Shown here: positions 45,396 to 55,123 of the stretch, piece by piece
How the letters are laid out: the number at the start of each line of letters is the position of its first letter
How positions within the stretch are numbered: the stretch's first letter is position 1
Made by a program: the position numbers and the translations under genes
Assembly: GCA_039980135.1 (NCBI GenBank)
Contig: JBDXCV010000009.1
Span: 691,854-755,853 of the forward strand
Reading direction: 5' to 3'
DNA length: 64,000 nt
Source of the DNA: Alphaproteobacteria bacterium
GTDB taxonomy: Bacteria; Pseudomonadota; Alphaproteobacteria; UBA6615
The notes under the pieces: model-generated
Seen by the model: only the letters and a program-made list of their open reading frames with translations
Database searches by the model: none
What the model was told of the DNA's origin: nothing

Positions 45396-46805
45396 CTAGT
45401 TGCCGTCGGCCATGCCGGCGACAAATTCGAGCTGCCAGGTCATCTCTTCGGGCGAAATCGGATAGCCGTCAGACGCGGTCGCGCGCAGCACGCCGCTCGG
45501 TGGAATTTTGGCAAGGTTCATCTGCAGCCGCGTTGCAAGCCGCATGGTCAGACCGGACTTCCACGCAAGTGCGACGAGTGCCTTGGCATTCTGGAGAGAC
45601 GCCGCCTTTCGCACGACTTCTTTCGGAACATCAGCCAGCAGCGATATCGCGGCAATTACGAAATCCGTTTCTCCATCATTGAGCGCATGGGACACGTGCT
45701 TCTCCGCGAGCGACCCCTTCTTGTGAAGTTTCTCCGCACGCTTGATCTGTGCCGGGTTCTCAGCGGCACTTTTCTCACTCGCCCAGTCGGGATCGGCCGC
45801 GATATCCGCAACAGGGCCCTGCCCGGCATCGCCTTTTGATTTCGCCCAGTTCGGATCCTCTACGCCAGCGTTCGCTTTTGACGTGTCGGGCGTGTCGGAC
45901 CAGATTTCCGCGAGATCCTCAATGGCTCTGCCATCCAGCCTGCGCTGAATGACCTGATCAATCGCGGCCATGGCACCATCATCAAGGTCGGTCCGCTTCT
46001 TGAGTTCCACAAGCAACGTCTCGGAGACGATATCCGCAATCCGCCGCATGGCATCGACATGGAGACCCGGTCGCTGAACCAGCGGCCCATGCCACCCGGG
46101 CTGCCCCGGGGCCTGGTCGACGATCCGGTCGAGTGTCTCCTCGCGAATTTGCGCACTTTCATTTCCAAGCAGTTCTGCCACCGCCTCCGCATCGCCTGAG
46201 TTGACGATCGCATCCGCCACCTCCTCGCCCAGCGCAACACGCCGCGAGATAGCCTTCAGCGCACCCTGCACCGGCTCGCTGTTGAGCACCCGGATCAGAA
46301 AATCGTCATTCAGGATGGGGGAGTGTTCGAGCACCAGCCCGCTAACGGTGAGTTCGCGGTCCATCGCCAGTTTTTCGACAATATGAACGGGCGCGCCGGT
46401 ACTGTCTTTCATGGTTTCCGCCAGAATCTGGCGGACCCGAACCAGCTGATCACCCGCCAGGATCTCCAACGCCTGCATCGTCACTTTGTAGACGTTGGTT
46501 TGCTCGCTTTCCTTCATGGTCAGCGACGAGGTCGCAATCTTGCCGGCCACATCGGACCGGACCCGGTCATCATCATCCTGGGCCAGCATGAGGTCCGCGT
46601 GACGCGGGGTCAGATCGTTTTGCGCAATCTGCCGGCGCACACCCGGATCGGGATCTCCGGCCAGATAGTAGAGAATCTCCGGCCGGACATCTTCGCGTCC
46701 CGCCAGGCCACGTCTTTCATCATGACTGCCGTCGCGCGCCATGCGTTTCTGGTCGTCATAGGGGATCATGTTCTCAGGTTCGGGATTTATTTGTGCATCG
46801 GTCAT
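45396..46805 (-). CDS. DUF2336 (HEAT-repeat-like) protein
   Basis: 469 residues. Residues ~30-300 are a run of helical pairs such as D-P-D-P-G-V-R-R-Q-I-A and D-D-D-D-R-V-R-S-D-V-A that read as degenerate HEAT repeats, the hallmark of DUF2336 proteins that are common in alphaproteobacteria. An acidic, N/D/K-rich linker (~320-370) leads to a second helical part (~375-450). No catalytic motif is seen; a scaffold role is likely. It overlaps the GGDEF gene by 4 bases, so the two proteins are made together. Confidence 0.82.
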   Translation of the reverse strand: MTDAQINPEPENMIPYDDQKRMARDGSHDERRGLAGREDVRPEILYYLAGDPDPGVRRQIAQNDLTPRHADLMLAQDDDDRVRSDVAGKIATSSLTMKESEQTNVYKVTMQALEILAGDQLVRVRQILAETMKDSTGAPVHIVEKLAMDRELTVSGLVLEHSPILNDDFLIRVLNSEPVQGALKAISRRVALGEEVADAIVNSGDAEAVAELLGNESAQIREETLDRIVDQAPGQPGWHGPLVQRPGLHVDAMRRIADIVSETLLVELKKRTDLDDGAMAAIDQVIQRRLDGRAIEDLAEIWSDTPDTSKANAGVEDPNWAKSKGDAGQGPVADIAADPDWASEKSAAENPAQIKRAEKLHKKGSLAEKHVSHALNDGETDFVIAAISLLADVPKEVVRKAASLQNAKALVALAWKSGLTMRLATRLQMNLAKIPPSGVLRATASDGYPISPEEMTWQLEFVAGMADGN

Positions 46806-48580
46806 CGACCCGTGCCTCCGCCGCTCGGCCCGGCAGCGTTGTGGTGTATCGAAACGCCGCCATCATCCACGACAGCCAGTTCATCCTGCTGTCCCGCGAC
46901 GGACCAGCCATTCTTGCCGCTTTTCTTCGCCGCATACATCGCGTCATCCGCGCGAATGAGAAGTTCCCGCAGCGATTCACCCGATGCCGGTTCAAATCGC
47001 GCGAGCCCGATCGATGCGCCAAGCGGCTTCGCGGGATCCCCGGAACGTTCGGCCAGTTTCGAGAGCATCGCCAGGAATTCATCCGCGCGCTTCGTGGCAC
47101 TGTCGATATCGAGATCATTGAGCCAGATCGCGAATTCATCGCCGCCGATCCGCGCCACCAGATCATAGATACGGCTGCACGATGAGAGCATCGCGGATAT
47201 TTCGCACAAGACGGTGTCGCCGACTTCGTGACCGCGATTGTCATTGATCGCCTTGAAGTTATCGAGATCGATATAAAGCAGCGCGCCCGGTTTGCGGTCC
47301 CGCACAGCGCGCGCCATGGCGGCCTCAAGCGCATCCTGGAAAGCACGCCGGTTCATCAGACCCGTCAGGCCGTCGGATTTCGACATATGCTCGAGGTCGC
47401 GCTGGTCGGCGATCTGACGCATGGCAATCGCGAGTTGTCCGGCAACTGCCGTCAGGATGGCATGCTCATCCTCATGCCATTGGGGGCTCATTATACTGCG
47501 CATCAGCAAAACCGAACCGTTGACGGCACCGTGGTACCAGGTGCGGCGACCGAAGACGCGGTGTTCGCCAATGCGAACTTCGAATGTGTCGTCCCCGGCG
47601 GCCAGGTGCTCCGCCAGGAGCGATGCATCGATCGTGTCGGGCCAGCCACCGTGGGTGGCCAGGATTTTCCAACCCTCTTCCGAGCCATAACTCATGACGG
47701 CCGCCTCGGACGACGTGGCGCGACCCAACATGGATGCGGCGGATTCGAGCATCGCCTGGGGGCGCGCTTCCTCGCGTATCTGATTGACGATGTAGGCAAC
47801 GACCTGCTCGCGCACCTTCGATTGGGCGAGTTCACTGTCGCGAAGGCGTTCATGGGTCACATCGCGACAAAGACCGCGCGCGCCGCACCATGCGCCATCC
47901 GGTCCGGCGACCGGAACCGCGGAGGCCAGGAGACACGCCTCTTCATCGTCGATATTGCGCAACCAAACCTGCGCGTGCACCACAGGCTTGCGGGCCTGGA
48001 AGGGCAGTTGGACATTTGTCGTTCCGGACTCAACAAGGAATTCGTCCGGCCGGCGCCCCAGCAGATCTTCCGGTGAATAACCGAGCGCGCCATGCGGCGA
48101 GACGAACACGAAACGACCCTCGACATCGGTTTCCCACGCGAAATCGCTCGATATGGTCACCAGATCACGGTAGCGCTGGCGCGAATCGAACAAGGCCTGG
48201 CGGATATTGATATCGTAGGTGTTGTCACGCGCGAGAACGAAAACGCGATCGCCGGAAGCCGGCAACGCGACGCATTCGAACCAGCGCGACGTGCCTTCAA
48301 TCGAGACCTCGACCCTGTCGCAAACGCTGCCTTGCGCCTGGTGCGCCAGCGAGACCAGCCCGGTGATCGTCGAACCCGCCGTCCGGATCGATTCCCGCGC
48401 AAAATGCGCACCCATTTCATTGGCGCCGATGACGATGCCGTTGGACGCAAACTCGATCACGGCGCCCGGCCATCCGGCGAGCGCCAGGTCCAGGCCATCC
48501 AAATTCGGATTCGGCACGTCTTTCCAGAAATCCGGGCTGGCCGACAGACCAACCTCGGGGCGCGTATCCAAGAGGCTCAT
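46802..48580 (-). CDS. Diguanylate cyclase with PAS and GAF-like sensor domains
   Basis: 592 residues from the ATG at 48580 (the longer frame is antisense/out of frame over the EAL gene). Order: a PAS-like unit ~30-125, a PAS domain ~130-255 (F-V-S-P-H-G-A-L-G-Y-S-P-E-D-L-L-G-R), a GAF-like domain ~270-415, then GGDEF. The active site G-G-D-E-F is at 479-483 and an inhibitory RxxD site (R470-I-Y-D473) stands exactly five residues before it. Both are intact, so it should make cyclic-di-GMP from GTP with product inhibition. It overlaps the EAL gene (upstream) and the DUF2336 gene (downstream) by 4 bases each. No membrane helix is seen. Confidence 0.93.
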   Translation of the reverse strand: MSLLDTRPEVGLSASPDFWKDVPNPNLDGLDLALAGWPGAVIEFASNGIVIGANEMGAHFARESIRTAGSTITGLVSLAHQAQGSVCDRVEVSIEGTSRWFECVALPASGDRVFVLARDNTYDINIRQALFDSRQRYRDLVTISSDFAWETDVEGRFVFVSPHGALGYSPEDLLGRRPDEFLVESGTTNVQLPFQARKPVVHAQVWLRNIDDEEACLLASAVPVAGPDGAWCGARGLCRDVTHERLRDSELAQSKVREQVVAYIVNQIREEARPQAMLESAASMLGRATSSEAAVMSYGSEEGWKILATHGGWPDTIDASLLAEHLAAGDDTFEVRIGEHRVFGRRTWYHGAVNGSVLLMRSIMSPQWHEDEHAILTAVAGQLAIAMRQIADQRDLEHMSKSDGLTGLMNRRAFQDALEAAMARAVRDRKPGALLYIDLDNFKAINDNRGHEVGDTVLCEISAMLSSCSRIYDLVARIGGDEFAIWLNDLDIDSATKRADEFLAMLSKLAERSGDPAKPLGASIGLARFEPASGESLRELLIRADDAMYAAKKSGKNGWSVAGQQDELAVVDDGGVSIHHNAAGPSGGGTGR

Positions 48581-50313
48581 TCGGCCGCCTCCACTGCCGG
48601 TTTCTTCTCCGGCGTGAACGCAACCGGGCGCGGACTCTGGAAGGATGTGATCAGCTTGTTCGGCCGGCCATAGAGGTAACCTTGGCCGTAGTCGATGCCG
48701 CACTCGCGCACCAGATCGGCCACGCTTTCCTCTTCGATCATCTCCGCGACCGTCGTCACCCCAAGGTCCCGGCACATGCCGGCCATGGCCTTCAACAGGG
48801 CCTTGCCGCGCGTGTTGTTGATCGCATCGATGACATAAGCGCCGTCGATCTTCACGCAATCGACATGCAGAGAGCTGAGATACTGAAACGCCGAAACGCC
48901 GGCACCAAAATCATCAAGGCATACCGGGTGACCGGCTGACCGCAGTTCCTGAATGATACGGTCGGCCTCTTGGAGGTCGTCCAGTTGGGCCGATTCGGTC
49001 ACTTCAAACAGGATGAACTCGCGCGCCACCGAGAATTCTGCAAGCAGGTCGATCAGGTTCTGAACAAAAGACGGCGTACTGAGTGACCGTCCCGAGATGT
49101 TCACCGCGACCATGTAGCGATAGCCCTGCCCGTTGATCTCATCGAGCCAACACAGGACCTTACGGGCCATCGCCAGGTCGAAATCACAGATAATTCCGAC
49201 CTCTTCGGCGAAAGTGACAAACTCGAACGGCGTCGCCTCGAAATTCTCATGGTCAAAGCGCACCAGCGCCTCGAAATGATGCGGTCGACCGGTCTTCATG
49301 TCGCATATGGGCTGGAACGCGACGTCGAACGCACCGCGCTGGATCATCTTCACGAACTTGTTGCGCCGCTCGACCGTCTCGGATGCCAGGCTGCTGAAGC
49401 CCTCGGACAATTCCCGGACGGTGAATTCGCCCGCCGACTCGTTGCAAAACCGATTGATCGTGTAAACCAGCGCCTTCGCCGTGTCCGCCTCGCTCATCAC
49501 ACCCGGCTGCACATCGACCGTGGCCGCCTCGACAGACAGTCCCGCACCCTTCGGGTCGACCTCGCGTGCGTAGGTTTCGATCTGGCCGGACAATGCCGCC
49601 ATGTCGGCATGCATGGCATGGACAACACCAAACCTGTTGTCGTCCAGCTGGCCCGCGAGATCGCCATGGAGCGAGTTCGCCCGGAACATGGAGCCCATCG
49701 TCGCCGACAGTTCGTCCTGCGCTTCCTCGGTCAGGCGTTCTCGCAGTTCGTCGTAATCCCCCAGCTCGATCATCGTGAGCTGGCATTCTTCACCATCGGT
49801 GCTGGCTTCGGAGAGTGCCTGCGTCGCGATCTCGGCGAACGAACCCTTGTCGTACACCTCCATACCCTCAACGCGCACCGCGTCCTCGTCGGCAATCGGA
49901 CTGACGGCCGGCTTCACCCTGAACGACAGGTAGGTGTGTCCACCCAGATCGCTCATGTGAAAGCCGCTCAGGCTGAGCACGACCGACTGACCGGCCGGTG
50001 TGCAGAATGTGATCAGCGCATCATCGATCCGCGTGCCGGCGCGGGCATCCCGGAGCAGTCGATCGAGTTTCCTCTGGTCGGCCTCGTGAATGAGATCCTT
50101 GAGACGGGCACCCTTGAGCTGCTCGGCATCGCTTCCGGTAAAGGCCTTCGTGGCGCCCACCGCAAACGTAACCTCACCTGCCACGTCGACTTCGAAGAGC
50201 AGGTCGGCGTTGCAGAATGCGAGCGCAACGAAACGATCACGCTCCGCGCGCAAGCCGCCGAGGTCCCGGCGCGCGTCGTCAGACAGACCCAATGTTCCCG
50301 GGGATTGACTCAA
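48577..50313 (-). CDS. EAL-domain cyclic-di-GMP phosphodiesterase with PAS-like N-terminus
   Basis: 578 residues from a proposed TTG at 50313, 8 bases after GGAG; the frame is open much further but only into DNA that encodes the HAD gene on the other strand, and no ATG lies in the right place. A PAS-like domain (~20-125, A-D-L-L-F-E-V-D) and a linker precede EAL (~325-560). Catalytic residues present: E348 (E-A-L-V-R), N405, E437, D467-D468 (D-D-F-G-A-G), K488, E524, Q544. It should hydrolyse cyclic-di-GMP. It is the first gene of the operon and is coupled to the opposing cyclase by a 4-base overlap. Confidence 0.9.
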   Translation of the reverse strand: MSQSPGTLGLSDDARRDLGGLRAERDRFVALAFCNADLLFEVDVAGEVTFAVGATKAFTGSDAEQLKGARLKDLIHEADQRKLDRLLRDARAGTRIDDALITFCTPAGQSVVLSLSGFHMSDLGGHTYLSFRVKPAVSPIADEDAVRVEGMEVYDKGSFAEIATQALSEASTDGEECQLTMIELGDYDELRERLTEEAQDELSATMGSMFRANSLHGDLAGQLDDNRFGVVHAMHADMAALSGQIETYAREVDPKGAGLSVEAATVDVQPGVMSEADTAKALVYTINRFCNESAGEFTVRELSEGFSSLASETVERRNKFVKMIQRGAFDVAFQPICDMKTGRPHHFEALVRFDHENFEATPFEFVTFAEEVGIICDFDLAMARKVLCWLDEINGQGYRYMVAVNISGRSLSTPSFVQNLIDLLAEFSVAREFILFEVTESAQLDDLQEADRIIQELRSAGHPVCLDDFGAGVSAFQYLSSLHVDCVKIDGAYVIDAINNTRGKALLKAMAGMCRDLGVTTVAEMIEEESVADLVRECGIDYGQGYLYGRPNKLITSFQSPRPVAFTPEKKPAVEAAE

Positions 50314-50425
50314 TCCCTTGTCTCCGCTTCGTTTCAACGATCTCCGCAACGGTGATGACGCGCGGATAAATTCAATGCGGTGCAATCCTACCGTCACCGC
50401 GGTTAACGAAGTCTTATTGACGCGG

Positions 50426-50459
50426 CCGGGATTCCCTCCCGCCACGCCCGGAATCCCGG
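50426..50459. promoter_or_regulatory. Perfect 10-base inverted repeat between EAL and HAD genes
   Basis: CCGGGATTCC (50426-50435) and GGAATCCCGG (50450-50459) are exact reverse complements with a 14-base spacer. The element lies in the 159-base divergent gap, 13 bases before the HAD gene start. It could be an operator for a dimeric regulator or a hairpin in the HAD leader. It has no T-run, so it is not a typical terminator. Confidence 0.6.
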
Positions 50460-50472
50460 GGTTGAGGAACGT

Positions 50473-51162
50473 ATGAAACCGATTGCGGAACTGAAGCAGA
50501 CGGAAAGCTGGATTTTCGATCTCGACAACACCCTCTACCCTGCATCCACAGGGTTGATGGCGCAGGTGTCGTCCCGGATGACGACGTTCGTCGCAGACTT
50601 GTTGGGCGTTGAGCCCGAGTCCGCACTGGTTGAACAAAAACGCATGTTCCGCGAACACGGAACCACCCTGCGCGGCCTGATGAATTATCATGCGGTCGAC
50701 CCCACCGCGTTCATGGCCTATGTCCATGCCGTCGACTATGGGCTGGTCGATGAGAACCCCCGCCTGGCGCGTGTGCTGCGCGCACTGCCCGGGCAGAAAA
50801 TTGTCTACACGAATGCGTCGGTTCCGCATGCCGAATCCGTGCTCGAAAGGCTGGGCATCGCGGACGTCTTTGCGGGAATTTTCGACGTCGCCGCCGCCGA
50901 TTATGTGCCCAAACCGAACCCGCGCCCCTATGACGTCCTCGCGGCACGCCACGGGGTCGAACCGTCGCGCGCGGTCATGGTCGAGGATATCGCCCACAAT
51001 CTGGCCCCGGCCGCTGCGATGGGCATGACAACACTGTGGGTTCGCACGAATGGCCCGGTGGATGCCTATTGGGCAGCACCATCCGAAGACGACGACTATG
51101 TGCACCATCAGACCGACGATCTTGTTGCGTGGCTGGAAAAAGTGGCGGCGCATGACCGATGA
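50473..51162 (+). CDS. HAD-family pyrimidine 5'-nucleotidase-like hydrolase
   Basis: 229 residues. HAD motif I is D16-L-D18-N-T-L, motif II T-N-A-S (near residue 115), the motif III lysine lies in P-K-P-N-P-R-P-Y, and motif IV V-E-D-I-A-H-N-L. A helical cap lies between motifs I and II. The wording is that of the Sdt1/YjjG-like pyrimidine 5'-nucleotidases. It is next upstream of dapD, a frequent alphaproteobacterial order. A GAGG site precedes the ATG. A link to lysine synthesis is not shown. Confidence 0.9.
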   Translation: MKPIAELKQTESWIFDLDNTLYPASTGLMAQVSSRMTTFVADLLGVEPESALVEQKRMFREHGTTLRGLMNYHAVDPTAFMAYVHAVDYGLVDENPRLARVLRALPGQKIVYTNASVPHAESVLERLGIADVFAGIFDVAAADYVPKPNPRPYDVLAARHGVEPSRAVMVEDIAHNLAPAAAMGMTTLWVRTNGPVDAYWAAPSEDDDYVHHQTDDLVAWLEKVAAHDR

Positions 51163-51271
51163 AAACGCCCATGCGCGTTGACATCGGGGCCTGACCGCCG
51201 CCATCTTCGCGCCGCCAACCAAACCAAGCATGGACAACGCCCGCAAGGGCGCGCACTGACAGGAAAAGCCA

Positions 51272-52117
51272 ATGAGCACGAGTGATCTTCAATCCGCGAT
51301 CGAAACCGCATGGGACAACCGTGAATCCCTGACGCCGGCCACAACGGGCGCCGACCGCGAAGCCGTGGAGACCGCGCTCGCCCAGCTCGATAGCGGCGCC
51401 GCGCGCGTCGCCGAGAAGATTGACGACGCATGGCAGGTCAACGAATGGCTCAAGAAGGCCGTTCTCCTGTCGTTCCGGCTGAACGATATGGAGATGATCT
51501 CCGGCGGCCCGGGCGACGGAACGGCGTGGTGGGACAAGGTCCCGTCGAAATTCGCCGGCTGGGGGCCGGGTGAGTTCGAGGCCGCCGGTTTCCGCGCGGT
51601 GCCGAATGCGATCGTCCGTCATTCCGCCTTCATCGCGCCCGGTGCCGTGCTGATGCCGAGTTTCGTCAATCTGGGTGCCTATGTCGGCAGCGGCACCATG
51701 GTCGACACATGGGCCACGGTCGGCAGTTGCGCACAGATCGGTGCCAACGTGCACCTGTCGGGCGGCGCGGGGATCGGCGGCGTCCTGGAACCGCTGCAGG
51801 CCAACCCGGTCGTCATCGAGGATAATTGCTTCATCGGCGCGCGCTCGGAAGTCGCCGAAGGCGTGATTGTCGAGGAAGGGGCCGTGCTTTCGATGGGCGT
51901 GTATCTGGGTGCATCGACCAAAATCATCGATCGCGAGACCGGTGAAACACTGACCGGCCGCGTACCGGCCTATTCGGTGGTCGTTCCCGGCAGTCTGCCC
52001 GGCAAGCCGTTGCCTGACGGCAGCCCGGGCCCAAGCCTCTACTGCGCGGTGATCGTCAAGCGCGTCGATGCCCAGACCCGGTCCAAGACCTCCATCAACG
52101 AGCTGCTGCGCGACTGA
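51272..52117 (+). CDS. dapD: Tetrahydrodipicolinate N-succinyltransferase
   Basis: 281 residues, full length. An N-terminal helical domain (~1-100) is followed by the left-handed beta-helix of hexapeptide repeats ([24 protein letters not shown]). It ends with the usual [15 protein letters not shown]. The enzyme adds succinyl-CoA to tetrahydrodipicolinate on the way to diaminopimelate and lysine. It lies 14 bases before dapE, which removes the same group. Confidence 0.97.
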   Translation: MSTSDLQSAIETAWDNRESLTPATTGADREAVETALAQLDSGAARVAEKIDDAWQVNEWLKKAVLLSFRLNDMEMISGGPGDGTAWWDKVPSKFAGWGPGEFEAAGFRAVPNAIVRHSAFIAPGAVLMPSFVNLGAYVGSGTMVDTWATVGSCAQIGANVHLSGGAGIGGVLEPLQANPVVIEDNCFIGARSEVAEGVIVEEGAVLSMGVYLGASTKIIDRETGETLTGRVPAYSVVVPGSLPGKPLPDGSPGPSLYCAVIVKRVDAQTRSKTSINELLRD

Positions 52118-52131
52118 TATTCGCGCCCGTC

Positions 52132-53319
52132 ATGACCGAACCCACACCCACAGACGACCCGATCGCGCTTTCCCAGGCGCTGATCCGCTGCCCCAGCGTC
52201 ACGCCCGAAGACGGCGGCGCGCTCGGCGTTCTGGATTCGGCGCTCGAGTCGCTGGGGTTCACCGTCCACCGGCTTCGCTTCACCGATGTGGATACACCGG
52301 ATGTGAATAATCTTTACGCCCGCCTCGGCGATGGTGGTGCGAATTTCTGCTTCGCGGGGCATACGGATGTCGTCCCGGTCGGCGATCCGGACGCATGGGC
52401 GGGTGATCCGTTCGCGGGTGACGTGATCGACGGTCACCTCTTCGGCCGTGGCGCGGCCGACATGAAGAGCGCCATCGCGGCGTTCACGGCCGCCACCGGT
52501 CGTCTCATCGCCCGCCATGGCGCGCCTGACAGCTGGTCACAACCCGGCTCCATCAGCCTGCTGATTACCGGGGATGAGGAAGGCCCCGCCATCAACGGCA
52601 CCCGCAAGGTTCTGGAATGGCTTGTAGACAGGGGCGAGGCGCTCGACGCCTGTCTGGTCGGTGAGCCGACCAATCCGGACGCCATGGGTGACATGATCAA
52701 GATCGGGCGCCGCGGCAGCATGATGGGTTATCTGACCGTCCGCGGCGTTCAGGGTCACGCGGCCTATCCGCATCTGGCCGATAACCCGGCCCATCGGATC
52801 GTGCGCCTGCTCGACGCCCTGACCGCCGAGCCTCTCGACGAGGGCACCGAACATTTCCAGCCCTCGACCCTGCAGATCACCACAATCGATATCGGGAACC
52901 CGGCGGAGAACGTTATTCCCGGCGAGGCACGTGCGACCTTCAACATCCGGTTCTGCGATCTGCATACGTCGGAAAGCCTGAAAATTCGGCTCCACGGAAC
53001 ACTGGATGCCGCCAGCGGAGGCGGCGATTACGATCTCGCATTCCGTATCACGGGCGAGGCCTTCCTCACGCCACCCGGTGCCCTGAGCGATTCAATTGCG
53101 AATGCCGTGATGGCCGTCACGGGGCGGCGGCCGGAGCTCAGCACGACCGGCGGCACATCGGATGCCCGCTTCATCAAGGACTTCTGCCCGGTCGCCGAAT
53201 TCGGCCTGGTCGGCCAGACCATGCACAAGGTCGACGAGAATGTGAGTTGCGCCGACATCGAGGCGCTCGCAGAAATCTATCTCAAGGTGCTCGAAACCTA
53301 TTTCGGACTGAGCCAATAA
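52132..53319 (+). CDS. dapE: Succinyl-diaminopimelate desuccinylase
   Basis: 395 residues. The di-zinc M20 motifs are [20 protein letters not shown] and D-E-E-G-P-A. The DapE-specific G-G-T-S-D-A-R-F-I and the later [12 protein letters not shown] block are present. It produces LL-diaminopimelate for cell wall and lysine. It is 14 bases after dapD, and separate from the M20 paralogue at 32455. Confidence 0.96.
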   Translation: MTEPTPTDDPIALSQALIRCPSVTPEDGGALGVLDSALESLGFTVHRLRFTDVDTPDVNNLYARLGDGGANFCFAGHTDVVPVGDPDAWAGDPFAGDVIDGHLFGRGAADMKSAIAAFTAATGRLIARHGAPDSWSQPGSISLLITGDEEGPAINGTRKVLEWLVDRGEALDACLVGEPTNPDAMGDMIKIGRRGSMMGYLTVRGVQGHAAYPHLADNPAHRIVRLLDALTAEPLDEGTEHFQPSTLQITTIDIGNPAENVIPGEARATFNIRFCDLHTSESLKIRLHGTLDAASGGGDYDLAFRITGEAFLTPPGALSDSIANAVMAVTGRRPELSTTGGTSDARFIKDFCPVAEFGLVGQTMHKVDENVSCADIEALAEIYLKVLETYFGLSQ

Positions 53320-53347
53320 CGATCGGGGATGCGCCGCGGCGCGCGAC

Positions 53348-53923
53348 ATGAACCCACTGGAAGCCGCTCACGGAGTATTCGGCGCCTGGCGCCTGCTGCA
53401 TTTCGACCGGTCCGGATTGCGCCATTTCCGGTCGACTCCGGAAGGGTTCTGGAATTCGTTCTGGGTCGCGGTCCTCGCGCTCCCGGCCGAGGCAATTATG
53501 AGCCTTCTGGTCCTTTCGGCGCTGCCCGAGACCGCACCCGAGGCCAGTCTCGGCCGCGTCACCCTGGTTTTCGTATTCATATTCGTCGTGCGCTGGCTCG
53601 CCTATCTGGCGGCGATTGCCGAACTTTCAGAAGCCATCCTGCGCCGTGAACACTTCGTTACCTACGCCGTTGCATACAACTGGTCCCAAATCGTCCGGAT
53701 CGTCATCCTGCTACCCGCCGTGGCCATTTTTGCGGTCGACGGCGTCGACGGCTCCGGCTGGGGTATCGCGATCTTCTATGCCGCCCAGGTCGGCCTCTGG
53801 GTCTATTCCTGGGTAATTGCGCGCATTGCCCTCGACGCGCCACGCGGTGCGGCGATCATGACCGTCGTCATCGAAATCGCGATTGCCGGCATGTTCGCCT
53901 TCGCGTTCAACGCGATCGTCTAA
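53348..53923 (+). CDS. Unrecognised integral membrane protein
   Basis: 191 residues with about five membrane helices (around 38-60, 75-98, 115-135, 140-160, 168-190) and a soluble N-terminus with an aromatic L-L-H-F-D-R stretch. The layout resembles YIP1-like membrane proteins, but the match is weak and I do not assign a family. It follows dapE by 28 bases on the same strand. Its last 4 bases overlap the stop of the convergent MFS gene. Confidence 0.75.
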   Translation: MNPLEAAHGVFGAWRLLHFDRSGLRHFRSTPEGFWNSFWVAVLALPAEAIMSLLVLSALPETAPEASLGRVTLVFVFIFVVRWLAYLAAIAELSEAILRREHFVTYAVAYNWSQIVRIVILLPAVAIFAVDGVDGSGWGIAIFYAAQVGLWVYSWVIARIALDAPRGAAIMTVVIEIAIAGMFAFAFNAIV

Positions 53924-55122
53924 TTGCGGCAGGCGCGCAATCCAGCCAGACCCGCCACGAGAATCAGCGCGGATGCACCCGCAACACATACCGCCAACGG
54001 CCATGCCGTGCCGTCCGGGGCCTGGCTGACAAAAAACGCACCCGCCGCCGCGCCCGTCATCTCGAATGTGGCCAGCATCGCTGCGCTCATCCCGCGCCCC
54101 TGATCGCCGGCCTGTTGAAAGGCCAGGACCGGCGCCGAGGCAAATAACGGGCCCAGGGCAAAGGCAAACACGCTCATCGCCGCCGTAAGGGTGACCGGCG
54201 TATCGCCGACCGCGACGGCCAGCAGCATCAGCAACCCCGATACCGACGCCGTCACAACCCCCAATGCGAAGAGCCTTGTGACACCGATCCGGGCGACGAC
54301 CTTGTTCGACAGCATGCTACCGAAGAAGAACGCGGTCACGATTGCGCCCTGGAACAACCCGTAATGCCGTGTGGCAACGCCGTGCCGATCGATCAACAGG
54401 AACGGCGCCTCGGTGATGAAAGCAAAAATCGCACCCAGGGCCAGCCCGAGGGTCAGCGCAATCGACACAAACGCCGGCAAAGACAACAGCCGGGCATAGC
54501 CCGTCACGACCGAGCCGATCCGCAACGCCACCCGCTCGCCCGACACCAGGGTCTCCGGCAGGCGCAGGACCGCCAACAAAAGGACCGCGGCAACAATGCC
54601 GGTCAGCAGGATGAAGTTCGCCTGCCAGCCGTACCATTCGAAAACAAACCCGCCGATGATCGGGCCGACGGCCGGCACCAGCGCGATGATCATGCCGTAA
54701 ATCGCATAGACCTTGGCCGAATCCTCGGATTTGTAGATGTCGCCGATCACCGCGAGGACGATCACTGCCTCGACGCTGGCCGACGCCCCCATCAGGATGC
54801 GCGCCGCCAGGAGATGTCCGATAGTCTGTGACAGGGCGGCACCAATCGCCGTAAACAGGAATGCGGTCATGCCAATCAGGAACACGATGCGCCGGCCATA
54901 TCTGTCGCTCAACGGCCCCCAGATGAGCTGGGCCACCGCAAAAGCAGCCATATTCAACGCCATGGTGAGCTGCACCGTTTCAGCGTCGGTATCGAAATAG
55001 CCCGGCAGATGGGGCAGCGACGGCGCGTAGAGGTCGGTCGACAGGAGCGAGGCGCCGCCGGCCGCGATGAGAATAAACAGGATCAGTCGTGACGGGCGCT
55101 GCGAATCCGAATTCTGCGCCAA
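53920..55122 (-). CDS. MFS multidrug efflux transporter, Bcr/CflA type
   Basis: 400 residues from a proposed TTG at 55122: the truA stop TGA is followed by one base and then TTG, with GGAG 7 bases before it inside truA. The longer frame is a truA shadow. Twelve membrane helices are expected. Family marks: L-S-T-D-L-Y-A-P-S-L-P after helix 1, W-G-P-L-S-D-R-Y-G-R-R in the 2-3 loop, and G-P-I-I-G-G in helix 5 (antiporter motif). It exports drugs with proton antiport in relatives. It is tightly coupled to truA. Confidence 0.9.
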   Translation of the reverse strand: MAQNSDSQRPSRLILFILIAAGGASLLSTDLYAPSLPHLPGYFDTDAETVQLTMALNMAAFAVAQLIWGPLSDRYGRRIVFLIGMTAFLFTAIGAALSQTIGHLLAARILMGASASVEAVIVLAVIGDIYKSEDSAKVYAIYGMIIALVPAVGPIIGGFVFEWYGWQANFILLTGIVAAVLLLAVLRLPETLVSGERVALRIGSVVTGYARLLSLPAFVSIALTLGLALGAIFAFITEAPFLLIDRHGVATRHYGLFQGAIVTAFFFGSMLSNKVVARIGVTRLFALGVVTASVSGLLMLLAVAVGDTPVTLTAAMSVFAFALGPLFASAPVLAFQQAGDQGRGMSAAMLATFEMTGAAAGAFFVSQAPDGTAWPLAVCVAGASALILVAGLAGLRACRN

Positions 55123-55123
55123 C

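Noticed and set aside
50314-51279. N-terminal extension of the EAL frame to 900 codons
   Set aside because: The extra part is antisense to the HAD gene and lacks PAS or signal features.
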